Part shown: positions 45,894-54,356 of the stretch, piece by piece
Position numbering within the stretch: position 1 is the first letter of the stretch
Layout: each line of letters starts with the position of its first letter
Source of the DNA: Schaalia sp. 19OD2882
GTDB lineage: Bacteria > Actinomycetota > Actinomycetes > Actinomycetales > Actinomycetaceae
Direction: 5' to 3'
DNA: 64,000 bases
Assembly: GCF_018986735.1 (NCBI RefSeq)
Contig: NZ_CP065521.1
Coordinates: 1,178,001 to 1,242,000, forward strand
Notes under the pieces: generated by a model
What the model was told of the DNA's origin: nothing
Database searches by the model: none
What the model saw: only the letters and a program-made list of their open reading frames with translations
Made by a program: the position numbers and the translations under genes

Positions 45894-48614
45894 GTGAAGG
45901 ACACTCTGCTCATCATCGACGGCCATTCCATGGCGTTCCGCGCCTTCTACGCCCTGCCCGCGGACGGATTCCGCACATCCACCGGGCAGCACACGAATGC
46001 CGTCTACGGCTTCGTCTCGATGCTCGTGCGCCTTCTCGAACAGGAGAAACCCGAATACGTGGCTGTGGCCTTCGACGTGTCGCGCCACTCCTTCCGCACG
46101 GAGGAGTACCCGGAGTACAAGGGGACCCGTGACGCCACACCTGAAGAGTTCAAGGGCCAGGTCGGCCTCATCCGCCAGATCCTGGGGATGATGGGCATCG
46201 TCTCACTGTCGAAGGAGGGGTACGAGGCCGACGACATCCTGGCGACCCTGGCCCGCCGAGCGGCCGACGAGGGGATGCGGGTCCTGGTGGCATCGGGGGA
46301 CCGTGACACCTTCCAGACGGTGACCGACCGGGTCACCGTCCTCTATCCGGGTCAGGGCGCCGGCGACCTGCGCCCCATGACCCCCGAGGCGATCGAGGCC
46401 AAGTACGGGGTCCCGCCGCAGCGCTACCCGGAGCTCGCCGCTCTGGTCGGCGAAACCTCCGACAACCTGCCGGGTGTGCCGGGAGTCGGCCCGAAGACCG
46501 CGGCCCAGTGGATCCAACAATTCGACGGGCTGGAAAACCTCCTTGCCCGAGCCGACCAGATCGGCGGAAAGCGTGGCCAGGCCCTGCGTGACCACATGGA
46601 GGACGTGCGTCGCAATCGCCGTCTCAACCGCCTGCTCACAGACCTGGACCTGGAGGTCGGGCCGCAGGACCTGCGGCGAGGGGGCACGGACAGGGGGGCT
46701 CTCGAAGGGCTCTTCGACACCCTCGAATTCGGGGGCCTGCGCAAGAGGGTCATGCAGGTGGCCGTCGCCGGGCCCACCGAGGCAGCGGAGCCGACTGTTG
46801 CCCAGGAGATGCCGGGTCCAGTCGAGGAGCCCGTGGTGGTCCTGGGAAGCGACGCCGCCGACATCGAGTCGTGGGCCGAGCAGGTGGGCGCCGACGAGCC
46901 CCTGGCCCTGTGGGTCGAAGGCAGGAGTGCACCCGCCGCCGGGCGGGTGGACCGCATCGTCCTGGCCACCCGCACGCGCGCCCTCGTGGTGGAGGACCCG
47001 GCACTTTTGGACTCTGCGGCCGAGCGCGCACTGCACGACCTCGTCACCGGATCCACCGACCTCACGTGCGCCGACTGGAAGGGTGCCTGGCACGCATGCC
47101 GCAGCCTCGGCTGGGACCTGCCCGCCCCGGCCTTCGACGTCTCCTTGGCCGCCTACGTCCTGCGGCCTGAACAGCGCAGCTACGAGGCACCCGACCTCGT
47201 CTCGCGCATTCTCGGCACGGACCCGGGCGGGCAGGAGGGCGCCACTGACGCCCTCTTCGAGGGCGACGGGAGCGGGGCCGCCTCCGAGGGGCCCGATTCC
47301 TCCCAGAAACGCAGCGCCCTGCTGGCCGCCTCCCTGCTGGCCCTGCGCATGCGCCTGGAGAGCGAACTGGCCGCAACCGGCGCCACCGACCTGGTGACGG
47401 GCATGGAGATTCCCGTTTCCCTGGTCCTTGCCCGGATGGAAGCCCTGGGCATCGCCGCCGATTCGGAGGAACTGGCCGCACAATCGACGGGACTGGGCCA
47501 GGACATGGAAAGTGCCCGGCAGGCGGCAGTGGCCGCACTGCCAGAGGGCACCGACGTCAACCTGGCCAGTCCCAAGCAGCTCCAGCACGTTCTCTTCGAC
47601 GTCCTGGCCCTGCCGAAGACGAAGAAGACGAAGACGGGGTGGACGACGAACGCAGAGGCCCTGCAGGACCTGTTCGAGCGCACCGGGAACGAGTTCCTCT
47701 CGCACCTGTTGGCCCACCGGGAGCGCACGAAACTCAAGCAGATGGTTGACTCCCTGCTGTCCTGCGTGGCCGAGGACGGCCGCATCCACACGACCTTCTC
47801 CCAGGTGGTCGCAGCCACCGGTCGTCTGGCCTCGGCGGACCCGAATCTGCAGAACATCCCCGCACGCACCCCCGACGGCCTGCGGATCCGCAGTGGCTTC
47901 GTGGCCGGTGACGGCTTCGAGGCGCTCATGAGCGCCGACTACAGCCAGATCGAGATGAGGATCATGGCTCACCTGTCCGAGGACGCGGGTCTGGTCGAGG
48001 CCTTCAACTCGGGCGAGGACCTGCACCGTACGATGGCCGCCATGGTCTTCGGCGTGCCCGTGGATGAGGTGAGCTCCGAGCAGCGTTCGCGCATCAAGGC
48101 CACCTCCTACGGCTTGGCGTACGGGCTCAGCTCGTACGGCCTGTCCGCCCAATTGCGCATTCCCGTGGGGGAGGCCGCCACCCTTCGGGAACGCTACTTC
48201 GAACGCTTCGGTGGAGTCAGGGACTACCTTGCCCGAGTCGTCGAGCAGGCGCGCCGGAACGGGTGGACGCAGACGATGTTCGGCAGGCGCCGTTACCTGC
48301 CCGATCTGACCTCGGAGAACCGCCAGAGGCGTGAAATGGCCGAGCGCGCGGCGCTCAACGCCCCCATCCAGGGCAGCGCCGCCGACATCATCAAGATGGC
48401 GATGGTCGAAGTCGACAGACGCATCCGCGAGGCCGGCCTGGGCTCGCGCCTCCTCTTGCAGATCCACGACGAACTGCTGCTCGACGTCGCCCCGGGGGAG
48501 CGTGAGCAGTTGGAGTCCATCGTGCGGGAGGCCATGGCTTCGCCGGTGGCGATGTCGGTGCCTCTTGAGGTCGCCGTGGGCGTGGGCGGGGACTGGATGG
48601 CGGCCGCCCACTGA
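45894..48614 (+). CDS. polA: DNA polymerase I
   Basis: A 906-residue repair and Okazaki-fragment polymerase. The N-terminal 5'-3' exonuclease domain (about residues 1-290) has LLIIDGHSMAFRAFYALP and GYEADDILATLA, then PGVPGVGPKTAAQW. The middle 3'-5' exonuclease-like domain lacks obvious catalytic acidic motifs, as in other actinobacteria, so proofreading is probably lost. The polymerase domain has SADYSQIEMRIMAHLS (motif A), RIKATSYGLAYG (motif B) and IHDELLLDV (motif C). GTG 45894 was chosen; the longer frame from 45705 is antisense to the thioesterase gene. rpsA follows, a conserved pairing. Confidence 0.95.
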   Translation: MKDTLLIIDGHSMAFRAFYALPADGFRTSTGQHTNAVYGFVSMLVRLLEQEKPEYVAVAFDVSRHSFRTEEYPEYKGTRDATPEEFKGQVGLIRQILGMMGIVSLSKEGYEADDILATLARRAADEGMRVLVASGDRDTFQTVTDRVTVLYPGQGAGDLRPMTPEAIEAKYGVPPQRYPELAALVGETSDNLPGVPGVGPKTAAQWIQQFDGLENLLARADQIGGKRGQALRDHMEDVRRNRRLNRLLTDLDLEVGPQDLRRGGTDRGALEGLFDTLEFGGLRKRVMQVAVAGPTEAAEPTVAQEMPGPVEEPVVVLGSDAADIESWAEQVGADEPLALWVEGRSAPAAGRVDRIVLATRTRALVVEDPALLDSAAERALHDLVTGSTDLTCADWKGAWHACRSLGWDLPAPAFDVSLAAYVLRPEQRSYEAPDLVSRILGTDPGGQEGATDALFEGDGSGAASEGPDSSQKRSALLAASLLALRMRLESELAATGATDLVTGMEIPVSLVLARMEALGIAADSEELAAQSTGLGQDMESARQAAVAALPEGTDVNLASPKQLQHVLFDVLALPKTKKTKTGWTTNAEALQDLFERTGNEFLSHLLAHRERTKLKQMVDSLLSCVAEDGRIHTTFSQVVAATGRLASADPNLQNIPARTPDGLRIRSGFVAGDGFEALMSADYSQIEMRIMAHLSEDAGLVEAFNSGEDLHRTMAAMVFGVPVDEVSSEQRSRIKATSYGLAYGLSSYGLSAQLRIPVGEAATLRERYFERFGGVRDYLARVVEQARRNGWTQTMFGRRRYLPDLTSENRQRREMAERAALNAPIQGSAADIIKMAMVEVDRRIREAGLGSRLLLQIHDELLLDVAPGEREQLESIVREAMASPVAMSVPLEVAVGVGGDWMAAAH

Positions 48615-48621
48615 AAAGGGG

Positions 48622-48650
48622 CTGGACTTCGGTGGTCGGCCTGCTAGGAT
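48622..48650 (+). promoter_or_regulatory. rpsA promoter
   Basis: A TAGGAT -10 box (48645-48650) is preceded at 17 bases by CTGGAC (48622-48627), a partial -35 match. The leader runs about 90 bases to the rpsA ATG and ends with CGGAG. Confidence 0.55.
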
Positions 48651-48747
48651 GATCGAGGCGTAGAAGGCGTCTCCCCATTCGGCGAGTGGTCCTTCGACGC
48701 TTGCAGCATTTGCCAACTGTCCAGTCCGTTTCGGAGATCACAACTAC

Positions 48748-50187
48748 ATGACCACCAACACGCCGCAGGTCGCGGTCAACGACATCGGGTCCACCGAGGA
48801 CCTGCTCGCCGCCATCGACGAGACCATCAAGTACTTCAACGATGGTGACATCGTCGAGGGCACTGTCGTCAAGGTCGACCACGATGAGGTCCTCCTCGAC
48901 ATCGGCTACAAGACCGAGGGTGTCATCCTCTCTCGCGAGCTCTCCATCAAGCACGATGTCAACCCTGAGGACGTCGTCGCCGTCGGTGACCAGATCGAGG
49001 CGCTCGTCCTGCAGAAGGAGGACAAGGAAGGCCGTCTCCTGCTGTCCAAGAAGCGCGCACAGTACGAGCGCGCCTGGGGCCAGATCGAGAAGGTCAAGGA
49101 AGAGGACGGCGTCGTCACCGGCACCGTCATCGAGGTCGTCAAGGGTGGTCTGATCGTCGACATCGGCCTGCGCGGCTTCCTGCCCGCCTCCCTTGTGGAG
49201 ATGCGTCGCGTCCGCGACCTGCAGCCCTACATCGGCCGCGAGCTCGAGGCGAAGATCATCGAGCTGGACAAGAACCGCAACAACGTGGTCCTGTCCCGCC
49301 GCGCCTTCCTCGAGCAGACCCAGTCCGAGGTTCGCACGAACTTCCTGCACACCTTGGGCAAGGGCCAGGTCCGCAAGGGCCATGTGTCCTCGATCGTCAA
49401 CTTCGGCGCCTTCGTCGACCTAGGCGGTGTCGACGGCCTGGTGCACGTCTCCGAACTGTCCTGGAAGCACATCGACCACCCCTCCGAGGTGGTCGAGGTC
49501 GGCATGGAGGTCACCGTCGAGGTCCTTGACGTCGACATGGACCGTGAGCGTGTCTCCCTGTCACTCAAGGCGACCCAGGAGGACCCGTGGCAGGCCTTCG
49601 CCCGCACGCACGCCATCGGACAGGTCGTCCCCGGCAAGGTCACCAAGCTGGTCCCCTTCGGTGCATTCGTGCGCGTCGAGGACGGCATCGAGGGTCTGGT
49701 CCACATCTCCGAGCTGGCCCAGCGCCACGTCGAGCTGCCCGAGCAGGTCGTCAAGGTCGGTGACGAGGTCTTCGTCAAGGTCATCGACATCGACCTGGAG
49801 CGTCGTCGCATCTCCTTGTCCCTCAAGCAGGCCAACGAGGGTGTCGACCCGGCCTCCGACGAATTCGACCCGTCGCTGTACGGCATGGCCGCCGAGTACG
49901 ACGAGGACGGCAACTACAAGTACCCCGAGGGCTTCGATCCGGAGACCCAGGAGTGGATGGAAGGCTACGACGCCCAGCGCGAGGCGTGGGAGGCCCAGTA
50001 CGCCGAGGCTCAGGCCCGTTGGGAGGCCCACAAGGCCCAGGTCCAGCGCGCCGCCGAGGAGGATTCCGAGGCCGCCCCGTCCATCGAGGAGCAGGCGTCC
50101 TACTCCACCCCCGTGGACAACGCCGGCACCTTGGCCTCCGACGAGGCACTTGCGGCACTGCGCGAGAAGCTCACCTCCGCAAACTGA
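48748..50187 (+). CDS. rpsA: 30S ribosomal protein S1
   Basis: This mRNA-binding ribosomal protein helps load structured messages. The 479 residues contain four S1/OB domains beginning near residues 32 (DGDIVEGTVVKVD), 118 (DGVVTGTVIEVVKGG), 205 (KGQVRKGHVSSIVNFGAFVD) and 290 (GQVVPGKVTKLVPFGAFVRV). An acidic C-terminal tail of about 100 residues, rich in Glu, Ala and Tyr, follows. Four domains plus tail is the usual actinobacterial form (six in E. coli). High codon bias toward C-ending codons suggests strong expression. A very strong terminator follows. Confidence 0.96.
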   Translation: MTTNTPQVAVNDIGSTEDLLAAIDETIKYFNDGDIVEGTVVKVDHDEVLLDIGYKTEGVILSRELSIKHDVNPEDVVAVGDQIEALVLQKEDKEGRLLLSKKRAQYERAWGQIEKVKEEDGVVTGTVIEVVKGGLIVDIGLRGFLPASLVEMRRVRDLQPYIGRELEAKIIELDKNRNNVVLSRRAFLEQTQSEVRTNFLHTLGKGQVRKGHVSSIVNFGAFVDLGGVDGLVHVSELSWKHIDHPSEVVEVGMEVTVEVLDVDMDRERVSLSLKATQEDPWQAFARTHAIGQVVPGKVTKLVPFGAFVRVEDGIEGLVHISELAQRHVELPEQVVKVGDEVFVKVIDIDLERRRISLSLKQANEGVDPASDEFDPSLYGMAAEYDEDGNYKYPEGFDPETQEWMEGYDAQREAWEAQYAEAQARWEAHKAQVQRAAEEDSEAAPSIEEQASYSTPVDNAGTLASDEALAALREKLTSAN

Positions 50188-50213
50188 GTGCGGCCCGGGC
50201 TGCCACTGACAGT

Positions 50214-50256
50214 GGGAAGGCCCCGACCCTCCGGAAGGAGTGGTCGGGGCCTTCCC
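50214..50256. terminator. Bidirectional terminator after rpsA
   Basis: A 15-bp perfect stem (50214-50228 with 50242-50256) continues, past one bulged T, into CTCC/GGAG capped by a GGAA tetraloop. It lies between convergent rpsA and the peptide-transporter ATPase gene. Confidence 0.9.
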
Positions 50257-50300
50257 GTGTGTCGCCCCTCATGCCGACCGTGCCGGTCCGGCAGGTCAAC

Positions 50301-52409
50301 TCAGGATGCGACCTCCACGGGGGCGGCCACCGGCTCCAGGGGATGATGGCAGGCCACCGTGTGTTCGTCGCCCACCAGCATCGGCTGGGTGAGGCACGCA
50401 TCGGTGGCGAAGGGGCAACGTGGCCGGAAGCGGCACCCTTCGGGCGGATCGATGGCCGACGGGGGTTCTCCGGACAGTCGTGCCGACTCCGGCGGCGGCT
50501 CGTGGGTCGGGTCCGGTACGGGAATGGACTCGATGAGCGCCCTCGTGTACGGGTGTTTCGGGGAACTGACCACCTCACGGGCCGGTCCTTCCTCGACGAT
50601 CCTGCCGAGGTACATGACCCCGATCTTGTCCGCCATGTACTGGACGACTGCGAGGTCGTGGGAGATGAACACGTAGGACAGCCCCAGTTCGGCCTGCAGG
50701 CGCTTCATGAGGTTGAGGACTTGGGCCTGCACCGACACGTCCAGGGCCGAAACGGGCTCGTCCGCGACGACGAGGTCCGGCTCCAGGGCGAGGGAACGCG
50801 CGAAGCCGATGCGTTGCAGCTGACCGCCTGAGAATTCGTGGGGGTAGCGGGCCAAGGCGTCCTCGTCCAGCCCCACCTGTTCGAGCAGGAGTGCGACCCG
50901 CTCGGGGATCTCGGATCGGGGGACGCTGCGTTGGATGAGCATCGGCTCGGCAAGGATCTCGTCGATGCGCATGCGCGGGTCCATGGCGGCGTAGGAGTCC
51001 TGGAACATCATCTGGACGTCCCGGTGGACGGCCCTCAATTCGCTGCGTCGGGCGGACACCAGGTCCGTGTCGAGCACATGGATGCTGCCGCCGTCGGCCC
51101 GCTCCAGGCCTGCAATGAGCCTGCCCAAGGTCGACTTCCCGCAGCCCGACTCTCCCACCAGACCGTAGGTCTGCCCGCGCCCGACCTTCAAGGAGACGCG
51201 GTCCACTGCGGAGACCCGGGCCCGTCGGCGACGCAGGAACGACCCGGTGGAGGCGTCGTACTGTTTCGACACCTCCGCAAGGTCGAGGACCAGGTCCGCC
51301 GTGACCTCGCCTTCACCCTCGTGCGGCGTCCGGGGAGGGTCGGCCGGCCCACCCTCGCCCGGGACCGGGGCGAGTTCCCCCGCCCGCACGTCGGAAGGCG
51401 AGTCGTCCCCACGCGGGTCGGCAAGGACCTCGCCGGGGGTCATCGGATGCAGACACGCATGCGAATGGGCGTCCTCACTCACCATCGGCGGGGACTGCCG
51501 GTGACACTGCGCGCTGGCCCACAGACAGCGGGGGGCGAAACGACAACCGGCCGGAGGAGCCGTGAGATTGGGAGGTGAGCCCGGGATGGAGAAGAGTGGC
51601 GCTCCGGTGGCCAGCGCCCGTTCGGGCAGGGCCTGCAGGAGCGAGGTCGTGTAGCGGTGGCGGGGGAAGGAGAAGAGCTCGGCCGTGGGAGCGTCCTCCA
51701 TGATGCGGCCCCCGTACATGACCGCCACCCGGTCCGTGTGCCCGGCCACCACTCCCAAGTCGTGGGTGATGAGGATGACGCCCATGCCGTACTCGTCGCG
51801 CAGGTCGTCGATGAGGTCGAGGATCTGCATCTGCGTGGTGACGTCCAGCGCCGTGGTCGGCTCGTCGGCAATGAGCAGGTCCGGCCTGCACACCAGGGCC
51901 ATGGCGATCATCACCCGTTGCCGCATCCCACCCGAGAGCTGGTGCGGATAGGAGTCGGCCACGGCCTCGGGCCTGGGCATCCCGACGCGCTCGAGGATCT
52001 CCACGGTCCGGGCCCGAGCGGCGGCGGGGGCCATGCCCTCGTGGATCCGCAAGGATTCGGCCACCTGCACCCCGATGCGCATCGTGGGGTTCAAGGAGGT
52101 GAGTGGGTCCTGGAAGATCATGCCGATGCGAGTACCACGCAACCTGCGCACATCCACACGCGGAAGGGCTGTGAGGTCCTGCCCACCGAGCAGGATGGCG
52201 CCCGAGGTCACGGCGCCGCCCTGAGGCAGCAGACCCATGACGGACAGGGCCGTCATCGTTTTGCCGGAGCCTGACTCGCCGACGATGCCGAGCGTCTGGC
52301 CGGCCTCGACCGTGAGGTTCACGCCGGCCAACGCGTGGACGACACCGGAGCGCACGGTGATGTCCGTGTGCAGGTCGTGGATGCGCAGCAGCGGCTGTTT
52401 CGGGATCAT
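50301..52409 (-). CDS. Peptide ABC transporter, fused double ATPase (DppD-DppF)
   Basis: A 702-residue cytoplasmic protein with two complete ABC ATPase domains in one chain. The first has GESGSGKTM (Walker A), [15 protein letters not shown] (signature) and [13 protein letters not shown] (Walker B). The second has [25 protein letters not shown] and [13 protein letters not shown]. Each is followed by an oligopeptide-transporter C-terminal Cys motif, [10 protein letters not shown] and [10 protein letters not shown]. Most Dpp/Opp systems have separate D and F subunits; fusions are known in actinobacteria. The acidic linker is about 50 residues. Start codon is the ATG whose complement lies at 52407-52409, two bases after the permease stop. 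Confidence 0.93.
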   Translation of the reverse strand: MIPKQPLLRIHDLHTDITVRSGVVHALAGVNLTVEAGQTLGIVGESGSGKTMTALSVMGLLPQGGAVTSGAILLGGQDLTALPRVDVRRLRGTRIGMIFQDPLTSLNPTMRIGVQVAESLRIHEGMAPAAARARTVEILERVGMPRPEAVADSYPHQLSGGMRQRVMIAMALVCRPDLLIADEPTTALDVTTQMQILDLIDDLRDEYGMGVILITHDLGVVAGHTDRVAVMYGGRIMEDAPTAELFSFPRHRYTTSLLQALPERALATGAPLFSIPGSPPNLTAPPAGCRFAPRCLWASAQCHRQSPPMVSEDAHSHACLHPMTPGEVLADPRGDDSPSDVRAGELAPVPGEGGPADPPRTPHEGEGEVTADLVLDLAEVSKQYDASTGSFLRRRRARVSAVDRVSLKVGRGQTYGLVGESGCGKSTLGRLIAGLERADGGSIHVLDTDLVSARRSELRAVHRDVQMMFQDSYAAMDPRMRIDEILAEPMLIQRSVPRSEIPERVALLLEQVGLDEDALARYPHEFSGGQLQRIGFARSLALEPDLVVADEPVSALDVSVQAQVLNLMKRLQAELGLSYVFISHDLAVVQYMADKIGVMYLGRIVEEGPAREVVSSPKHPYTRALIESIPVPDPTHEPPPESARLSGEPPSAIDPPEGCRFRPRCPFATDACLTQPMLVGDEHTVACHHPLEPVAAPVEVAS

Positions 52410-52411
52410 GG

Positions 52412-53335
52412 TCACCTCTTGCGCAGACGGACTTCGAAGGCGTCGCGCAGGCCGTCGCCAATGAAGTTGAAGGACAGTACCAGGGCGATGATCGCCAGGC
52501 CCGGCGGGAAGATCAGCCACCAGTTGCCGGAGTAGGTGTCCTGGAGACCGGTGGAGAGCATCCCGCCCCAGTTGGCCTCGGGCGGCGGCACACCCAGTCC
52601 CAGGAAGGACAGGTAGGCGACGTACAGGACCGCGTCGGCCACCTGGAATGTGGCGTTGACGATGACGGTGCCGATGGCATTGCGCACCACGTGGGAGCCG
52701 ATGGCGCGGGCCGTGGACCCGCCCATGCCCCGCATTGCCATGACGTATTCGCGTGCACGCAGCGACAGAGTCTCGCCGCGGATGAGGCGCGCCGGACCCA
52801 GCCATGCGAAGACGCCGATGATGACGATGAGCAGCGGCACGCTGGGAGTGATGATGGTCGCCATGAGCATGAAGAGGAACAGGGAGGGGATCGACATGAG
52901 GGCGTCGACGACGCGCATCATGAGGGAGTCCACCCACCCGCCGACGAAGCCGGCCACGGCGCCCCACAGGGTGCCGATGACAGTGGCGAAGAGGCCGGCG
53001 AGAACGCCGACGGTGATCGACGTCTGGCCGCCCACCATGAGGCGTCCGAGCTGGTCGTAACCGACACCGTCGGTGCCCAGGGGGTGCAAGGCGTCCGGCG
53101 GCAGTGAAGAGTTCGACAGGTCCGTGTGGATCTGGTCGGTGACCCACACGTGCGGGCCGAGGAAACTGAAGACGGCGAGGCCGACGAGGACCAGGAGCCC
53201 CAGGACCGCCAGGCGGTTCTGCGTGAAGACCTGCAGGCCCTGCAGTGCCACCGTGGTGCGTGTCGAAGTGCGCGGCCTGCCGCCGCCCAGCACAGGGGAA
53301 GCGGCCAATGGTGGCGTGTGTGTCGGTGCGGTCAT
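52412..53335 (-). CDS. Peptide ABC transporter permease (DppC-like)
   Basis: A 307-residue inner-membrane permease of the BPD type with about six helices. The N-terminal part FTQNRLAVLGLLVLVGLAVF and the HPLGTDGVGYDQLGRLMVGG block are typical of DppC/OppC, and the EAA loop (REYVMAMRGMGGSTARAIGS) contacts the ATPases. FLGLGVPPPEANWGGML and SFNFIGDGLRDAF end the protein. It overlaps the upstream permease gene by four bases (ATGA), and its stop is two bases before the ATPase start. Confidence 0.93.
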   Translation of the reverse strand: MTAPTHTPPLAASPVLGGGRPRTSTRTTVALQGLQVFTQNRLAVLGLLVLVGLAVFSFLGPHVWVTDQIHTDLSNSSLPPDALHPLGTDGVGYDQLGRLMVGGQTSITVGVLAGLFATVIGTLWGAVAGFVGGWVDSLMMRVVDALMSIPSLFLFMLMATIITPSVPLLIVIIGVFAWLGPARLIRGETLSLRAREYVMAMRGMGGSTARAIGSHVVRNAIGTVIVNATFQVADAVLYVAYLSFLGLGVPPPEANWGGMLSTGLQDTYSGNWWLIFPPGLAIIALVLSFNFIGDGLRDAFEVRLRKR

Positions 53336-54288
53336 GCGCGTGCCGCCAATCTGATCCGGGGGTCCGCCACGGCGTAGAGGAAGTCGGCCAGGACAGCGCC
53401 GATGACGGTGGCCACCGCGAGGATGAGGGTGACTCCCAGGAGCACCGGGTAGTCGCGATTTTGGGCCGACTGCCAAAAGAGCAGCCCCATGCCGTTGAAG
53501 TTGAAGAGGGTCTCGATGACCAACGCCCCGGAGAACAGTGCCGGGATGTACAGGCCCAGCAGGGTGATGACGGGGAAGAGGGCATTGCGCAGGGTGTGGA
53601 CGAAGACGACCCGGAACTCCGACAGGCCCTTGGCCCGCGCGGTGCGCACGTACTGCTCGTTGAGGTTGTCGACCATCGATGAGCGCACGTAGCGCGAGTA
53701 GGAGGCGATGGTCACGATCGACAGGGTGACGACCGGCAGAACGAGGGCCGTGGGGTCGGCGAACATCTCCCACACCTCGTAGCCCTGTGGCGCCTCCGGA
53801 GGAAGGATCGGCAGAACCTGCGAGAAGAGGATGATGAGCAGGAGCCCCATGAAGAAGATGGGGGTCGAATAGGCGAGCAGGGCGGCGATGGTGATGACGT
53901 AGTCCGGACCCCTGTTGCGCCGCACCGCCTGCCACACACCCAGGGGGATCGCCAGGACGATGGCGAGGATCGTCGACATGAGCGAGAGGATCATCGTCTT
54001 CGGCAGGCGCTGGGAGATGGCGTCGGAGACACTCTGGTTGAGCTTGTAGGAATAGCCGAAGTCTCCGTGCAGGATCCGCCCGACGTAGTGCACGTACTGG
54101 ACGTGCACGGGCTGGTCGAAGCCGTTCTCGTGGTTGAACTGGTCAATCTGCTCCTGGGTGGCTTCCTTGCCAAGGGTGGCACGTGCGGCGCCGCCGGGCA
54201 GAGCGTGCAGCAGGGCGAAGGCAATGATCGTCACGAGGACGACGACGACGAAGGCCTGCCCGAGTCGTCTGAGCATGAAGGAGACCAT
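53332..54288 (-). CDS. Peptide ABC transporter permease (DppB-like)
   Basis: A 318-residue partner permease with six membrane helices. It begins MLRRLGQAFVVVVLVTIIAF as DppB/OppB does, with an extracytoplasmic domain after helix 1 and the EAA loop YVRTARAKGLSEFRVVFVHT. ALFSGALVIETLFNFNGMG is also family-typical. ATG 54288 was chosen over an in-frame start at 54342 because GGAG precedes it and the longer form reads through the intercistronic hairpin. It lies 68 bases after the binding-protein gene. Confidence 0.93.
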   Translation of the reverse strand: MVSFMLRRLGQAFVVVVLVTIIAFALLHALPGGAARATLGKEATQEQIDQFNHENGFDQPVHVQYVHYVGRILHGDFGYSYKLNQSVSDAISQRLPKTMILSLMSTILAIVLAIPLGVWQAVRRNRGPDYVITIAALLAYSTPIFFMGLLLIILFSQVLPILPPEAPQGYEVWEMFADPTALVLPVVTLSIVTIASYSRYVRSSMVDNLNEQYVRTARAKGLSEFRVVFVHTLRNALFPVITLLGLYIPALFSGALVIETLFNFNGMGLLFWQSAQNRDYPVLLGVTLILAVATVIGAVLADFLYAVADPRIRLAARA

Positions 54289-54309
54289 GGATTGCTCCGT
54301 GTGGACGGG

Positions 54310-54346
54310 GTGAGTGTGCCGGGGGGGGAGCCCCCGGCACACTCAC
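54310..54346 (-). terminator. Intercistronic hairpin between binding protein and permease genes
   Basis: A perfect 16-bp stem (54310-54325 with 54331-54346) has a 5-base loop. It begins ten bases after the binding-protein stop. It probably attenuates or stabilises so that the binding protein is made in excess over the permeases, as in other importer operons. Confidence 0.7.
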
Positions 54347-54356
54347 AGGGACGAGG

